This document shows, piece by piece, positions 18,167-28,885 of a DNA stretch of 64,000 nt. Source of the DNA: Methylocapsa sp. D3K7. GTDB taxonomy: Bacteria; Pseudomonadota; Alphaproteobacteria; Rhizobiales; Beijerinckiaceae. The position numbers and the translations under genes were made by a program. The notes below the pieces were generated by a model. The model made no database searches. It saw nothing but the letters and a program-made list of their open reading frames with translations, and had not been told where the DNA came from. Position 1 is the stretch's first letter. Each line of letters opens with the position of its first letter. The stretch is taken from contig NZ_CP123229.1 of NCBI RefSeq assembly GCF_029855125.1, positions 62,001 to 126,000 of the forward strand, in the 5' to 3' direction.

Positions 18167-18862
18167 CTAGGCGTGCGTAAAGCTCAACAACCAATGCCAG
18201 CCGAATTGGGTTCCGCGCGTGGCAACCTTCAGCCCCGCAGCGCGCGCTTGAGCGTGAAGAACGGAAGAGGCGTCCGGCAGATCGTTATTCACGATATGGT
18301 CGCAGATCAGGTCCTTTTCATCCGCGCTGAGCGCGGTAAACCTGCCGCGCAGCCACGCGCAATAGTGTTGATGATAGATTTCCAACGTTTCATCTTCCTC
18401 GCGCACAACATCGACCAGCAGCAATAAGCCGCCCTTCTCTAACCTTTGCGCGGCGAGACGAAAAAACTCCGCTTTTTGTTCCGTCGGCAAATGGTGCAGC
18501 GCAAAACTGCTATAGATCACATCATATTGGGCCTCTTCGGCCAGTGCGGCCAAGATGTGGTCTCTCATCAATTCCAATGAACCCGCGAGAGATTTTAGAT
18601 TTTCCGCGGCGAGGGCCAGAGCCGCCTCCGACAAATCCACCCCCTTATAGCGCCGTACCGTCATCCCATCCAGCACCGGCGCTAAGGTTGCCGCATCGCC
18701 GCAACCAAGATCGAGGATGGAAAAAGACCGGCCGTCAAATTGGGCGTTGAGAAATTTGCGCAGCTCCGCGCCAATTTCATGATGAAACATGTAATCGCCA
18801 GAGACAACTTTTTGATAAGTGTCCCAAACATCGAAAAAACTTGCGGGCGAAGGTTCGGACAT
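18167..18862 (-). CDS. Class I SAM-dependent methyltransferase
   Basis: A 231-residue protein convergent with ppc, the stops 18 bp apart. The SAM-binding motif I is FSILDLGCGDAATLAPVL (about residues 47-64). Motif II-like acid and later segments follow (YKGVDLSEAALALA, YDVIYSSFALHHLP, GGLLLLVDVVREED). It is a Rossmann-fold methyltransferase of the Methyltransf_11/25 type; the acceptor molecule is not predictable. It has no operon partner on its own strand. Confidence 0.8.
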   Translation of the reverse strand: MSEPSPASFFDVWDTYQKVVSGDYMFHHEIGAELRKFLNAQFDGRSFSILDLGCGDAATLAPVLDGMTVRRYKGVDLSEAALALAAENLKSLAGSLELMRDHILAALAEEAQYDVIYSSFALHHLPTEQKAEFFRLAAQRLEKGGLLLLVDVVREEDETLEIYHQHYCAWLRGRFTALSADEKDLICDHIVNNDLPDASSVLHAQARAAGLKVATRGTQFGWHWLLSFTHA

Positions 18863-19102
18863 GTGGCAACTCTATGGGTTCGTCAACCAAGGTGATTGGA
18901 GGGCACCGAGGGTTAAAGTCCGGCAAAGAACCCCCGTGCCGTTCGGCAAATTCTCAGGCAATTGATTACATTAAGGTAATTGTGGCACCTAGCGAAAAAA
19001 TATGCCAAACACTTTGCAAAATTCTTTTTGGGCAGAATATGTGACGGTACGAATCAATACAATCGGGACAACACCGTCAGCCAATAAGATCGGAACATCG
19101 GG

Positions 19103-19690
19103 ATGAGCGAACACGAAGTGGCAAACGGTGCTGAGCGGCCTTTGGTCCATTCACGAGTCGCAAGGCTATGGCTGAAGGAGCTGCCCTACCTTGCCGTGCT
19201 CTTGCTCACACTCTTGGGTGTTGCCTATACCAGTATTTCGCATCAGCCTCTGATTGGCTATTGGGAGTTCCTGGCTCTGGCAATGGGCGTTGTGTGCATC
19301 GGAACGGGATGGCTGCACACGCAAACGAAGCAAGCCCGGTTTCGGATGGTTTGGACACAAGCGCTCCATTGGGTGGCTTTTTTGGTCGCGATGAACATCC
19401 TTGTCTTATCCGATGTTCAAAGACTGCTCACCGCGCCAGGAACGGGGCTCGCGCTTCTGATGCTGCTCGCGCTTGGCACTTTCGTCGCGGGTGTTCATAT
19501 CGCATGGCAGATCTGCGTACTTGGTCTCATCATGGCGCTTTTGGTCCCGGCGATCGCATGGCTCACGTCATATGCTCTCTTTTTGACCTTAACTGGCGCC
19601 GCGCTCGTCGGGATTGCAGCGACCTTCATGTGGCGCCATGGTGATGAAGGCACCACGAAGGCGCATGCCAGAGAAGAAATAAGCAGTTAA
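19103..19690 (+). CDS. Conserved multi-span inner-membrane protein
   Basis: A 195-residue protein with a short charged N-terminus and five or six hydrophobic segments: about residues 28-46, 54-70, 88-104, 112-130, 133-152 and 155-173. The C-terminal tail is polar (HGDEGTTKAHAREE). No catalytic motif was recognised. The next gene starts 38 bp downstream on the same strand, so they may be co-transcribed. The function is unknown. Confidence 0.65.
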   Translation: MSEHEVANGAERPLVHSRVARLWLKELPYLAVLLLTLLGVAYTSISHQPLIGYWEFLALAMGVVCIGTGWLHTQTKQARFRMVWTQALHWVAFLVAMNILVLSDVQRLLTAPGTGLALLMLLALGTFVAGVHIAWQICVLGLIMALLVPAIAWLTSYALFLTLTGAALVGIAATFMWRHGDEGTTKAHAREEISS

Positions 19691-19728
19691 GCGGGTAGAG
19701 GCATTCTCCGCCCGGCCGAGAAGGCGAA

Positions 19729-20487
19729 ATGGTCCAGGGCGTCCTCATCGACCTTGACGGCGTTGTTTATGTCGGCAGCGAACCGCTGCCTGGCTCGCTC
19801 GACGCGATCCGAAGACTCCGTGAGTTGAGGGTTCCGTTCAAGTTCATCACCAACACGACTCGCCGCCCAAGGCACCGGATTGTGAGCGATCTCGCAAGGC
19901 TTGGCCTGAATATAGACGCGCGGGACCTTTTCACGCCAGCAGCCCTTGCGCGAGACTTTCTTGCCCGTAAAAATCTCGTCCCGCTACTCATCGTGCATCC
20001 GGACTTGCGCGAGGACTTCACGGGCTTGGCCGCCGGTAGCGGCGAGGCCGTCGTCGTCGGGGATGCGGGTGCTTTTTTCACCTATGATCTTTTGAACCAA
20101 GCCTTCCGGAAAATCATTCATGGCGCGGAGTTTCTGGCGCTGGCAAAAAATCGCAATTTTCTCGACCGTGACGGTGAGTTGAGCCTCGATGCCGGTCCTT
20201 TCGTCGCCGGTCTTGAATATGCGTCCGGCACGATGGCGACCGTGCTCGGCAAGCCAGCACCCGCATTTTTCAAGCTTGCCGTCGAGAGCATGGCGTGCCG
20301 TTGCGAGGAGGTCGTGATGATTGGCGACGACGCGGAGGCCGACGTTGGCGGCGCCATGGGGGCTGGCCTGCAGGGCATTCTCGTACAAACGGGAAAATAC
20401 CGGCCCGGGCAAGAGGCCAAACTTCCTGAACGGGCAACCCATGTTGTTGCAGACCTCAGCACAGCTGTTGAACTGCTGTTTGGCTGA
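19729..20487 (+). CDS. HAD-superfamily IIA hydrolase (LHPP/NagD-like)
   Basis: A 252-residue phosphatase with the nucleophile motif LIDLDGVVYVG at residues 5-15, the threonine of motif II in FKFITNTTRRP, the lysine region AKNRNFL, and the acidic motif IV MIGDDAEADVGGA. This is the subclass IIA pattern. Closest by feel are the phospholysine/phosphohistidine pyrophosphatase-like (LHPP) proteins. It dephosphorylates an unknown small molecule or phosphohistidine. The start at 19729 has GAGAAGG upstream. Confidence 0.82.
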   Translation: MVQGVLIDLDGVVYVGSEPLPGSLDAIRRLRELRVPFKFITNTTRRPRHRIVSDLARLGLNIDARDLFTPAALARDFLARKNLVPLLIVHPDLREDFTGLAAGSGEAVVVGDAGAFFTYDLLNQAFRKIIHGAEFLALAKNRNFLDRDGELSLDAGPFVAGLEYASGTMATVLGKPAPAFFKLAVESMACRCEEVVMIGDDAEADVGGAMGAGLQGILVQTGKYRPGQEAKLPERATHVVADLSTAVELLFG

Positions 20488-20816
20488 TCACCCCAGCAGG
20501 TACTGTTGAGTTAGCCGCTGCTAAAAAAGAGTGGAAAGAACGTCCGCTTTAAATAGTCTAGGTTATGCTGCCAAGGTGTCTCAACCCGTCAACGCTGGCT
20601 TGAGTATTGGCAAACATTCCTCTACTCAGAAAGCGTGATCTTCGGTGCCGGAATCATCACACTTGACGAACAAGCTCACACGAATGGGCTGGGTCCATTG
20701 TCAAGCCTCTAGAAGCCGGCGAAGGTTGAACTCAAGGCTGCTTGATTTTACATCAATTGGACATAGGTAGACTACGCCCAACATGAAAGGGAGATTTCAA
20801 AAGGGGAGATTTCAAA
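20488..20816. repeat. Non-coding spacer with a 15-bp tandem duplication at its end
   Basis: This 329-bp stretch has no coding sequence I can support. At its downstream end GGGAGATTTCAAAAG (20789-20803) is repeated directly (20804-20817), duplicating the ribosome-binding site of the small secreted protein. Only the second copy is positioned to start translation at 20817. Confidence 0.7.
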
Positions 20817-21170
20817 ATGGATACTCTTAAAAGTTTGGTTCTCGGCGCAACAATGACGGGCGCTCTCACGCTTCCGGCATATGCATGCACTCAAGAAATG
20901 GTCGCAACCAACAACGACTTTGGCTACATTCGTGGAACACCTGATCGTAGTGGTGAGCAGCTTTGGAAGCTTTCCGCTGGTGCAGTGGTCAACTGGTGTG
21001 GCCGTGACTCGACCGATGGTGAAGGAATTACCTGGCATTGGGTTACGTTCGAATCCCAAGAGGAGCCCTGGGTGCACAAAGGATGGATGTCGTCGCGCAT
21101 TCTCCAACCGACTGAACAGACTGGGCGAAGCGTAGACGTGGGAGCTCACAAGAGAATTCAACACAACTGA
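20817..21170 (+). CDS. Small secreted protein, SH3-like
   Basis: A 117-residue protein with a signal peptide (LKSLVLGATMTGALTLPAYA, cleavage near residue 23). The mature part begins with CTQEM and holds a compact beta-rich region: YIRGTPDRSG, VVNWCGRDSTDGEGITWHWV, EPWVHKGWMSSRIL. This resembles a bacterial SH3 (SH3b) fold. Two cysteines remain in the mature chain and may form a disulfide. It is exported to the periplasm or outside; the role is unknown. The start is preceded by a duplicated GGGGAGA ribosome-binding site. Confidence 0.6.
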   Translation: MDTLKSLVLGATMTGALTLPAYACTQEMVATNNDFGYIRGTPDRSGEQLWKLSAGAVVNWCGRDSTDGEGITWHWVTFESQEEPWVHKGWMSSRILQPTEQTGRSVDVGAHKRIQHN

Positions 21171-21533
21171 TCAGCATAATTTGCATTAGCTAAGATTTAG
21201 TCTGACATGTGGTGTTCTGGCCCGTTGGCACAACGGTAGGCGACGCCGCGAAGCGGTCGGGGTTATGTAGCGCCCTACCTCGGCTATCGTTGACGCGTTA
21301 AAAGTTGCCCAACTCACTCACGCATGCGGAGTGGCCTGACGCAAACAGCCAAGCTTGTAGAAATGCTGCACGCGCGCCCCTTACCAAGCCTAATAAAATT
21401 CCTGCCTATTTCGCCGAGACCACCGGCCAAATTCCGCCACCCAGGAATAGAACGCTCCCCTGTGCCAAAGACAGGCAACAGTGCGGAAAGTGGAACGTAA
21501 GACAGGGTGTCGTGCCGTAAAAGGAGTTTGCGC
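21171..21533. other. Intergenic region upstream of the GST gene
   Basis: This 363-bp stretch holds no protein-coding sequence I can support. The segment at 21221-21250 looks superficially like the 5' half of a tRNA but lacks matching arms. The AAGGAG at 21521-21526 is the ribosome-binding site of the GST gene. Confidence 0.5.
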
Positions 21534-22262
21534 ATGGCTTATGAGCTCTACTACTGGCCGGGGATTCAAGGGCGCGGCGAGTTCGTCCGCCTGGCGTTGG
21601 AAGAGGCGGGGGCCGACTACCTCGACATTGCCCGTGATCCAAAGGGTGAGGATGAGGCAGTCGCGGCCCTTATGGCAGCGCTGGAATCAGAAAGCTTGAC
21701 GCATCCGCCCTTCGCGCCGCCTTTTCTAAAAGATGGAGACGTTATCATTAGCCAGACCGCCGCCATCCTTCTCTATCTTGGCGATCGCCATGCTCTCGCA
21801 CCAAGCGACCCGGTCCAGCGGCTCTGGGTCCATCAGATCCAGCTCACAATCGCCGATCTGTTGGCTGAAGCCCACGATGTCCATCATCCGCTAGGAGGCA
21901 GTCTCTACTATGAGGACCAAAAGCCGGAGGCACTGCGCCGGGCGAAGCTTTTCCGCGAGGAGCGAATCCCCAAGTTTCTGAGCTGGTTTGAGTGTATTTT
22001 AGAGCGCAACCGAGAAGGCCGCCCTTATCTCGCCGGCAAAACCGTAAGCTATGCTGATTTATCGCTGTTCCAGATCGTTGAAGGCCTCTGCTATGCGTTT
22101 CCGCGCAGCATGAAAGCTGGGCTGCGCGAGTTTCCGCTTGTGGTGGACCTGCACAAGGCGATCGGGCAGCTTCCCCGCATCCATGCCTATTTGAAGAGCC
22201 CTCGCCGCGTCCCTTTCAACGAACAAGGGATATTCCGGCACTATCCCGAGCTCGATACATAG
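21534..22262 (+). CDS. Glutathione S-transferase family protein
   Basis: A 242-residue protein starting at ATG 21534, eight bases after AAGGAG. The N-terminal thioredoxin-like domain covers residues 1-82 (YELYYWPGIQGRGEFVRLAL, then ISQTAAILLYLGDR, the glutathione-binding S/T region). An all-helical C-terminal domain follows (YLAGKTVSYADLSLFQIVEGL). The tyrosine near the N-terminus is the likely glutathione-activating residue. It probably conjugates or isomerises electrophiles in the cytoplasm. It is monocistronic. Confidence 0.85.
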   Translation: MAYELYYWPGIQGRGEFVRLALEEAGADYLDIARDPKGEDEAVAALMAALESESLTHPPFAPPFLKDGDVIISQTAAILLYLGDRHALAPSDPVQRLWVHQIQLTIADLLAEAHDVHHPLGGSLYYEDQKPEALRRAKLFREERIPKFLSWFECILERNREGRPYLAGKTVSYADLSLFQIVEGLCYAFPRSMKAGLREFPLVVDLHKAIGQLPRIHAYLKSPRRVPFNEQGIFRHYPELDT

Positions 22263-22445
22263 GTTTTTTGGTTTGGTGTGACCCGAAGAAACATTGAGGT
22301 AACGAAGCTGAAGCTGGTCTTTTTGAGCTAGGCTTGATCGGGTGCCGCGATCCCGGCCACCAAACACCGGCTAGATCGCGAGCCTCAAAGTACCAACCGG
22401 CAAAGGATACGCCTTATCCGCAATCAAGGGCGTGGTTGACTTTGG

Positions 22446-22550
22446 TTAACCGCGGTGTCTCCGCCAAAATTCTGGGCCAAACAGCAGCGCGACAGCCGCC
22501 ACCAAGACGCCAAAGGGTAGAGCCATCAGGGTAATAAACTCATCGTCCAT
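22446..22550 (-). CDS. Possible 34-residue single-span membrane protein
   Basis: A short open frame inside the 500-bp spacer between the GST and helicase genes. It encodes MDDEFITLMALP followed by a hydrophobic stretch (FGVLVAAVALLFG) and a basic tail (RRHRG), which is the layout of bacterial single-helix small proteins. The upstream AAGG is rather distant. It is too short for statistical support. The rest of the spacer (22263-22762) holds nothing else recognisable. Confidence 0.3.
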   Translation of the reverse strand: MDDEFITLMALPFGVLVAAVALLFGPEFWRRHRG

Positions 22551-22762
22551 TGCCACTTCTGCCTTTTTAGCCTCAGCGACACTATAATAAGTCGACAATG
22601 GTTTTGATCAAATCACTTTGCCTTACGGCGCAGTGACTTCTTTTTGACCGGCTGGATCACACCGCAAAAGCGGGCCTTTCCCTACGAGTTCTGGTTCCCA
22701 AATAGGGCTAAGGGCCACCTCGCTCTTTGGCTTTGGTGCCTTCTGCGTTATCCTAGGTTTTC

Positions 22763-25700
22763 ATGCTAGATCGCCGTGATCCTGTGAACGCCGCGTCCCT
22801 TCTGCATCCGGCGGTTGCCGCTTGGTTTGCAGGCCAATTTGACGCGCCGACCCCCGCGCAGGCGCAAGCCTGGCCTGCGATCCAGGCGGGCGAGCACGTT
22901 CTTGTCGCCGCCCCGACCGGATCCGGCAAGACTCTGGCGGCATTTCTCGCGGCGATCGACACGCTCGTACGGCAAGGCGTTGAGGGCCGACTCGAGGACT
23001 CCACGCAGATCGTTTATGTCTCGCCTCTCAAAGCGTTATCGAACGATATTGAGAAAAATCTGAAAGCGCCGCTCGCCGGCATCCGCGAGGCGTTGCGGGC
23101 CCAAGGTCTGCCCGACGTCGAAATCCGTACACTCGTGCGCACGGGAGATACGCCGCAAAGTGAGCGCACAAAGATGCGCCGGCAGCCCCCGCATATTCTC
23201 GTCACCACCCCAGAATCGCTCTACATCCTGCTGACGTCCGAGTCCGGACGCGCGATGCTTTCAACGGCGCGGACAGTCATTGTCGATGAAATCCATGCCT
23301 TGGCGCCAAACAAACGCGGCGCTCATCTGGCGCTGTCTCTCGAACGCTTGACGGCGCTTTGTGGCAATCGCCTGCTGCGAGTGGGCTTGTCGGCGACCCA
23401 GAAGCCCATCGAGGAGATTGCCAATTTTCTAACTGGCTCAGGACCGCGTGGGTCCCCAAGCGCAGGCTGCAAGATTATCGATACCGGCCACCGCCGTGCC
23501 CGCGACCTTGCGATCGAGCTTCCTCCATCGCCGCTCGAGGCGGTGATGGCGGGCGAGGTCCGTGACCAGGTCCATGACCGCCTTGCAGCACTTATCGGCG
23601 CGCATCGCACGACGTTAATATTTGTGAACACGCGCCGTTTGGCCGAGCGCACGGCCCGCGCCTTGTCGGAGCGCCTCGGCACCGATCGGATCACCGCCCA
23701 TCACGGGAGTATGTCCAAGGAGCACCGGCGTGATGCCGAGCATCGTCTCAAAGAAGGCGAACTCAAAGCGCTTGTCGCGACCGCTTCCCTCGAACTTGGA
23801 ATCGACATCGGCGATGTCGATTTGGTGTGCCAGCTCGGATCGCCGCGTTCAATCGCAAGTTTTCTGCAACGGGTTGGCCGCTCGGGACATGCGGTCAAGG
23901 GCCTGCCCAAAGGCCGCCTGTTTCCCTTCTCGCGCGACGATCTAGCCGAATGTACAGCGCTTCTCGACAGTGTCCGGCGCGGCGAACTCGACCGGCTCGA
24001 CATACAAGCGCAACCGCTGGATGTTTTGGCCCAGCAGATCACCGCCGAAGTGGCGGCGCGCGACTGGAACGAGGACGAACTTCTCGCCTTGCTGCGCCGC
24101 GCGTGGCCCTACCGCAATCTTACCGAAGCCGATTTTTCTAGCGTCGTAACGATGCTCGCAGAGGGCTTCACCACACGGCGCGGCCGCCGCGGCGCATTGA
24201 TCCATCATGACGCCGTCAACCATCGTCTGCGCGGCCGGCGCGGGGCACGCTTGACGGCGCTGACCTCTGGCGGCGCAATCCCAGACAACGCTGATTACCG
24301 GGTTCTGCTTGAGCCCGATAATCAGTTCATCGGCAGCGTGCATGAGGATTTCGCCGTCGAAAGCATGGCGGGAGATATTTTTCAACTCGGCAATCAATCT
24401 TACCGCATCTTGCGGGTCGAGCGCGGTACCGTCCGCGTCGCCGATGCGCACGGCATGCAGCCAACCATTCCGTTTTGGCTTGGCGAAGCGCCGGGCCGCA
24501 CGGAGGAACTGTCACAATCCGTATCAAGACTGCGGGAGCAAATTGCAATGCTTTTGGCGCGGGATGGGGCAGGGGATGGTGCAGTACGATGGCTTCGCGA
24601 AGAAGTCGGCTTGAAAGAGCTTCCCGCGACAGAACTCATCGAATATTTTGCCGCGAGCCATGTGGCCCTGGGTTGTCTGCCGACGCAAGACACGCTGGTG
24701 TTTGAGCGCTTTTTCGACGAGTCCGGCGGCATGCAATTCGTCATCCATTCGCCCTATGGAAGCCGGATCAACCGGGCCTGGGGGCTTGCGTTGCGCAAGC
24801 GCTTTTGCCGCAAGTTCAATTTCGAGCTGCAGGCCGCTGCGACCGATGATAATATCCTGCTCTCACTGACCGCCGCGCATAGTTTCGAACTTGCCGACGT
24901 GCAACGTTATCTTCATTCATCGAACGTCCGCACCGTTCTGACGCAAGCGCTGCTCGATGCGCCGATGTTTCTGACCCGCTGGCGGTGGGTCGCCGGCGTG
25001 TCGCTTGCGCTGCCACGCTTTCGCGGCGGCAGAAAAGTTCCGGCTTACCTCACGCGGATGGACGCCGAGGATCTGATCGGTGCGGTGTTTCCCGATCAGA
25101 TCGCCTGCGCCGAAAACATCGTTGGCGAGCGTCAAATCCCAGACCATCCTCTCGTCCGTCAGACGATCGACGACTGCCTCACCGAGGCAATGGATATCAC
25201 GGGGTTGGAACGGCTCCTAACACGCATCGAGTCAGGTGCGGTAAAGGTAATCACCCGCGACCTGACCGAGCCGTCGCCGCTGGCGCTGGAAGTGCTCTCC
25301 GCGCGGCCCTGGGCCTTTCTCGACGACGCGCCGCTGGAAGAGCGCCGCGCACAGGCTGTCATGACACGGCGGTGGCTCTCGCCTGAAGCTGCTGACAGTC
25401 TCGGCCGGCTCGATCCCGAAGCCATTGCAAGGGTTCGCGAAGAAGCTTGGCCCGATGCCACGAATGCCGACGAACTGCATGATGCTTTGATGTGGCTTGG
25501 CTTCTTCACCGAAGCCGAAGCGCGCAGCGGACCTGGTTGGACCGCATTTTTCGCTGCGCTCGAACGCGACAGACGGGCTACGCGTATATGGGGTCCGCAA
25601 GAGGCATTGTGGATCGCGGCCGAACGCTTGCCGCAGTTTCGCGCCCTCTGGCCGAGCGCGCGTGTGGAACCCGCGATTACGGCGCCCGCCCGTCATACCG

Positions 25701-27145
25701 GACAAGAATGGTCGCTGGAAACGGCGCTGGTCGAGATCGTGCGTGGACGGCTGGAAGGTTTGGGCCCGGTTACTGCAGATGCGCTTGCGGCATCACTGGG
25801 AATTGAAGTTGGCTCAGTCCGCGCCGCGCTCGCTGCCCTCGAAACAGAAGGCTTTGCGCTTCGCGGGCATTTCACACCTTCGACAACGGCCGAAGAATGG
25901 TGCGACAGGCGGCTGCTCGCAAGAATCCACCACTACACGGTCAAACGGCTGCGCGCCGAGATCGAACCTGTCTCCGCGCGGGACTTTATACGTTTCTTGC
26001 TCGCCTGGCAGCATCTCACACCGGAGACGCGCATGGAGGGACCCGATGCGCTTGCCGCCGTCGTCGAGCAACTCGAAGGTTTCGAGGCGCCGGCTGGGTC
26101 TTGGGAAACCGAAATCCTTCCTGCTCGCCTCGAAAATTATGACCCGGCCTGGCTCGATGATCACTGCTTGGCCGGGCGTGTCGCTTGGGCACGGTTGCGG
26201 CCGGCCAGCGAACGGCTGAATGGCGCCCCGCGCACGGCGGCACCGGCGCCTCTCCGCACCACGCCGATCACTTTGCTGACCCGCCGTCACGCGCCGCTCT
26301 GGGCATCCTTGTCGCCGGACGGAGAAAGCGCTGAGCCGAGCGCCCGTGCGCAAACTGTTTTGGGCTTTATCCGCGAGCACGGAGCCTCGTTCTTCGACGA
26401 GCTGGTCGAAGGCACGGGCTTGTTGCGATCGCAAGTGGAAGAGGCACTTGCCGAGCTTGTGGCTATCGGTCTTGTTAATTCGGACAGCTTTGGCGGCCTG
26501 CGCGCGCTGCTTGTTCCGTCCAGCGAGCGCCGGTCTAATCCGCAAGGACGCCGCCGCCGCCGCGTCGCCGTCAGCATGGAGCACTCCGGCCGATGGGCGC
26601 TGGCCCGCCGCCACGCCAGGCCACCTCATGCGGAAGCGGACGTCATCGAGCATGTGGCGCGCACCCTTTTGCTGCGGTATGGCGTCGTCTTCCGGCGCGT
26701 TCTGGAGCGGGAGGCCGCTTGGCTGCCTCAATGGCGGGATTTGCTGCGGGTTTATCGCAGATTCGAGGCGCGCGGTGACATTCGCGGCGGCCGCTTTGTT
26801 GCCGGTTTCGCGGGCGAGCAATTCGCGCTTCCCGAAGCAATCGGCGCCTTGCGCGAGGTCCGGCGGGCGGCACCAACGGGGGTGATCGTCTCGCTCTCCG
26901 GAGCCGATCCGCTGAATCTCGTCGGCATCTTGACGCCGGGGCCGAAGCTGCCTGCCCTCACCGGCAGCAGGCTACTTTACCAGGACGGATGTCCGGTCGC
27001 GCTGCTGGCGGGCGGCGAAGTGCAATTTCTTGAGGCGCGTGATGCCGGAAGCGAGTGGGCGCTGCGGAAGGCTTTGCTGCTGAGCCCATCGCCAAGTCCG
27101 GGCGGAAATGTCGTCCGCGATCAAGTTGCGGCTGGTGCCGCCTAG
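22763..27145 (+). CDS. lhr: Lhr family large DEAD/DEAH helicase
   Basis: A 1460-residue superfamily 2 helicase. Walker A is APTGSGKT (about residues 49-56), Walker B is VDEIHA (about 173-178), motif III is SATQKP, and motif VI is QRVGRSGH. The two RecA-like domains fill residues 25-400. The winged-helix and beta-barrel of the Lhr core reach to about residue 880. The long C-terminal Lhr extension follows to the end (it includes [20 protein letters not shown]). E. coli Lhr is about 1540 residues, so this is the full-length type. It unwinds DNA or RNA-DNA hybrids and is linked to repair. No ligase or exonuclease genes flank it. Confidence 0.9.
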   Translation: MLDRRDPVNAASLLHPAVAAWFAGQFDAPTPAQAQAWPAIQAGEHVLVAAPTGSGKTLAAFLAAIDTLVRQGVEGRLEDSTQIVYVSPLKALSNDIEKNLKAPLAGIREALRAQGLPDVEIRTLVRTGDTPQSERTKMRRQPPHILVTTPESLYILLTSESGRAMLSTARTVIVDEIHALAPNKRGAHLALSLERLTALCGNRLLRVGLSATQKPIEEIANFLTGSGPRGSPSAGCKIIDTGHRRARDLAIELPPSPLEAVMAGEVRDQVHDRLAALIGAHRTTLIFVNTRRLAERTARALSERLGTDRITAHHGSMSKEHRRDAEHRLKEGELKALVATASLELGIDIGDVDLVCQLGSPRSIASFLQRVGRSGHAVKGLPKGRLFPFSRDDLAECTALLDSVRRGELDRLDIQAQPLDVLAQQITAEVAARDWNEDELLALLRRAWPYRNLTEADFSSVVTMLAEGFTTRRGRRGALIHHDAVNHRLRGRRGARLTALTSGGAIPDNADYRVLLEPDNQFIGSVHEDFAVESMAGDIFQLGNQSYRILRVERGTVRVADAHGMQPTIPFWLGEAPGRTEELSQSVSRLREQIAMLLARDGAGDGAVRWLREEVGLKELPATELIEYFAASHVALGCLPTQDTLVFERFFDESGGMQFVIHSPYGSRINRAWGLALRKRFCRKFNFELQAAATDDNILLSLTAAHSFELADVQRYLHSSNVRTVLTQALLDAPMFLTRWRWVAGVSLALPRFRGGRKVPAYLTRMDAEDLIGAVFPDQIACAENIVGERQIPDHPLVRQTIDDCLTEAMDITGLERLLTRIESGAVKVITRDLTEPSPLALEVLSARPWAFLDDAPLEERRAQAVMTRRWLSPEAADSLGRLDPEAIARVREEAWPDATNADELHDALMWLGFFTEAEARSGPGWTAFFAALERDRRATRIWGPQEALWIAAERLPQFRALWPSARVEPAITAPARHTGQEWSLETALVEIVRGRLEGLGPVTADALAASLGIEVGSVRAALAALETEGFALRGHFTPSTTAEEWCDRRLLARIHHYTVKRLRAEIEPVSARDFIRFLLAWQHLTPETRMEGPDALAAVVEQLEGFEAPAGSWETEILPARLENYDPAWLDDHCLAGRVAWARLRPASERLNGAPRTAAPAPLRTTPITLLTRRHAPLWASLSPDGESAEPSARAQTVLGFIREHGASFFDELVEGTGLLRSQVEEALAELVAIGLVNSDSFGGLRALLVPSSERRSNPQGRRRRRVAVSMEHSGRWALARRHARPPHAEADVIEHVARTLLLRYGVVFRRVLEREAAWLPQWRDLLRVYRRFEARGDIRGGRFVAGFAGEQFALPEAIGALREVRRAAPTGVIVSLSGADPLNLVGILTPGPKLPALTGSRLLYQDGCPVALLAGGEVQFLEARDAGSEWALRKALLLSPSPSPGGNVVRDQVAAGAA

Positions 27146-27179
27146 CACGATGTGTAAGTGTGAGAGACCGCGAAGATGC

Positions 27180-27209
27180 CTGCCGAGGCCGCGCCTCGCC
27201 TCTTGGCAG
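27180..27209 (+). terminator. Hairpin downstream of the helicase gene
   Basis: CTGCCGAG (27180-27187) pairs with CTTGGCAG (27202-27209) with one G-U pair. AAATTTTACG follows, giving a weak U-tract. It separates the helicase gene from the zwf operon. Confidence 0.45.
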
Positions 27210-27362
27210 AAATTTTACGCTGGCTTTGGCCGCCGCTGGCGCGTGATTTGCTTATCCTCATCATGCGGGATGACACGCAAGCCCCTCGACGCGACCTCCG
27301 GCCAGCCGTATCTGCCAACCCATAAAGGCAAAATCGAAAAGGCCAAACCGTAAAGGGATGAG

Positions 27363-28838
27363 ATGGTTTCGCGTATCGTTCAGGTAGCTCCTTTTGATCT
27401 GGTCGTCTTTGGCGGCACCGGTGACCTCGCTCACCGCAAGCTTTTCCCAGCCCTTTTTCATCGATTTCTTGACGGTCAGTTTTCGCAGCCGACCAAGATC
27501 ATTGGCGTGTCGCGCCACGACTTCGACAATTCCTCCTACCGAGGATCTATCGCCAAAGCTTTGAAGCAATTCGCCGGCGGCTCCTCGACCGACGAAGCGA
27601 TCAAGGGCTTCCTCGCGATGATCCATTATGTCGTGCTCGACATCGGCAGCGATCTTGGCTGGGATCGTCTCGAGCATCAGCTTGAGAAAGAACACGAGCG
27701 GGTGCGCGCCTTCTACCTCGCGACGGCGCCAGATCATTTCGGGGCGATTGCCCAAAAACTTGCCGCCCATTCGCTTGTTACGCCCGCGTCCCGCATCATT
27801 GTCGAAAAGCCGATCGGCAAGGACGGCGCTTCGGCGGCATTCATCAATGATGCGATTGGCGCGGTTTTTCCAGAGGAGCGTATTTTCCGCATCGATCATT
27901 ACCTTGGCAAGGAAACGGTGCAGAATTTGATGGCGCTGCGATTTGCCAACGCCTTGTTCGAACCTTTGTGGAATTCCGCGCATATCGATCACGTCGAGAT
28001 CACCGTCGCCGAAGCGATCGGTGTCGAGAGCCGGGCCGCGTATTATGAAAATTCCGGCGCTTTGCGCGACATGGTGCAAAATCATTTGCTGCAACTTTTG
28101 TGTCTCGTCGCCATGGAACCGCCCGCTTCCATGCACGCCGATGCGGTGCGCGACGAAAAGCTCAAAGTGTTAAAAGCCCTGATGCCGATTGATGCCCGCA
28201 ACGTGGAGGCATTCACTGTGCGGGGTCAGTACCGCGCTGGCGCCAGCGAAGGCGGCGCGGTGAAGGGCTATGCCGAGGAGGTCGGCAATCCGCATACAAT
28301 GACTGAAACCTTCGTGGCACTCAAAGTCGAAATCGCCAATTGGCGATGGGCGGGCATCCCCTTCTATCTACGGACAGGCAAGCGGCTGCCGCAACGCGTA
28401 TCGGAAGTCATCGTCGCTTTTCGCGAAGTGCCACATTCGATTTTCACCGTCGAGTCGGGGAAGATTTCGCAGACGAGACTCGCCATCCGGCTGCAACCGG
28501 ATGAGGGCATCAAACTTTGGCTCATGCTGAAGGAACCGGGTGCTGGCGGCATGCGGTTGCAGCATGTGCCGCTCGATATGAATTTTGCGGAAGCGTTTAG
28601 CATCTATGCGCCAGAGGCCTATGAGCGCCTGTTGATGGATGTCATTCGCGGCAACGCAACCTTATTCATGCGCCGCGACGAAGTTGAGGCGGCGTGGCGC
28701 TGGATCGATCCGATCCGGGAAGCTTGGAACCATCTGAATGAACCGCCGCGTCCCTATTTTGCCGGGACGTGGGGGCCGGCCGCCGCCATCGCGCTTGTCG
28801 AGCGTGACGGGCGCAGCTGGAACGAAGAGACGATTTAA
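27363..28838 (+). CDS. zwf: Glucose-6-phosphate 1-dehydrogenase
   Basis: A 491-residue enzyme of usual length. The NAD(P)-binding motif is [16 protein letters not shown] (residues 13-28), and the active-site signature is [13 protein letters not shown] (about residues 178-190). It oxidises glucose 6-phosphate to 6-phosphogluconolactone, the entry to the Entner-Doudoroff pathway. AAAGGGATG precedes the start. It is the first gene of a four-gene run with edd, eda and a class II aldolase. No 6-phosphogluconolactonase gene is included, so that step is encoded elsewhere or is spontaneous. Confidence 0.95.
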   Translation: MVSRIVQVAPFDLVVFGGTGDLAHRKLFPALFHRFLDGQFSQPTKIIGVSRHDFDNSSYRGSIAKALKQFAGGSSTDEAIKGFLAMIHYVVLDIGSDLGWDRLEHQLEKEHERVRAFYLATAPDHFGAIAQKLAAHSLVTPASRIIVEKPIGKDGASAAFINDAIGAVFPEERIFRIDHYLGKETVQNLMALRFANALFEPLWNSAHIDHVEITVAEAIGVESRAAYYENSGALRDMVQNHLLQLLCLVAMEPPASMHADAVRDEKLKVLKALMPIDARNVEAFTVRGQYRAGASEGGAVKGYAEEVGNPHTMTETFVALKVEIANWRWAGIPFYLRTGKRLPQRVSEVIVAFREVPHSIFTVESGKISQTRLAIRLQPDEGIKLWLMLKEPGAGGMRLQHVPLDMNFAEAFSIYAPEAYERLLMDVIRGNATLFMRRDEVEAAWRWIDPIREAWNHLNEPPRPYFAGTWGPAAAIALVERDGRSWNEETI

Positions 28839-28885
28839 CTCGGCGCGGGACCCCCGCACCGCCTGGCGTCAACGAGGAGCCGAAG

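Noticed and set aside
21221-21290. tRNA-like 5' half (GGCCCGTTGGCACAACGGTAGGC)
   Set aside because: It looks like an acceptor and D-arm start, but no anticodon arm or T-loop with TTC follows in the right register.
22335-22366. Sequence ending CCCGGCCACCA, like a tRNA 3' end
   Set aside because: The preceding loop is not TTCGA-like and no matching 5' acceptor strand was found upstream.
25814-26821. 335-codon minus-strand frame inside the helicase gene
   Set aside because: It is an antisense shadow of a GC-rich coding sequence; the plus-strand protein has conserved Lhr motifs.
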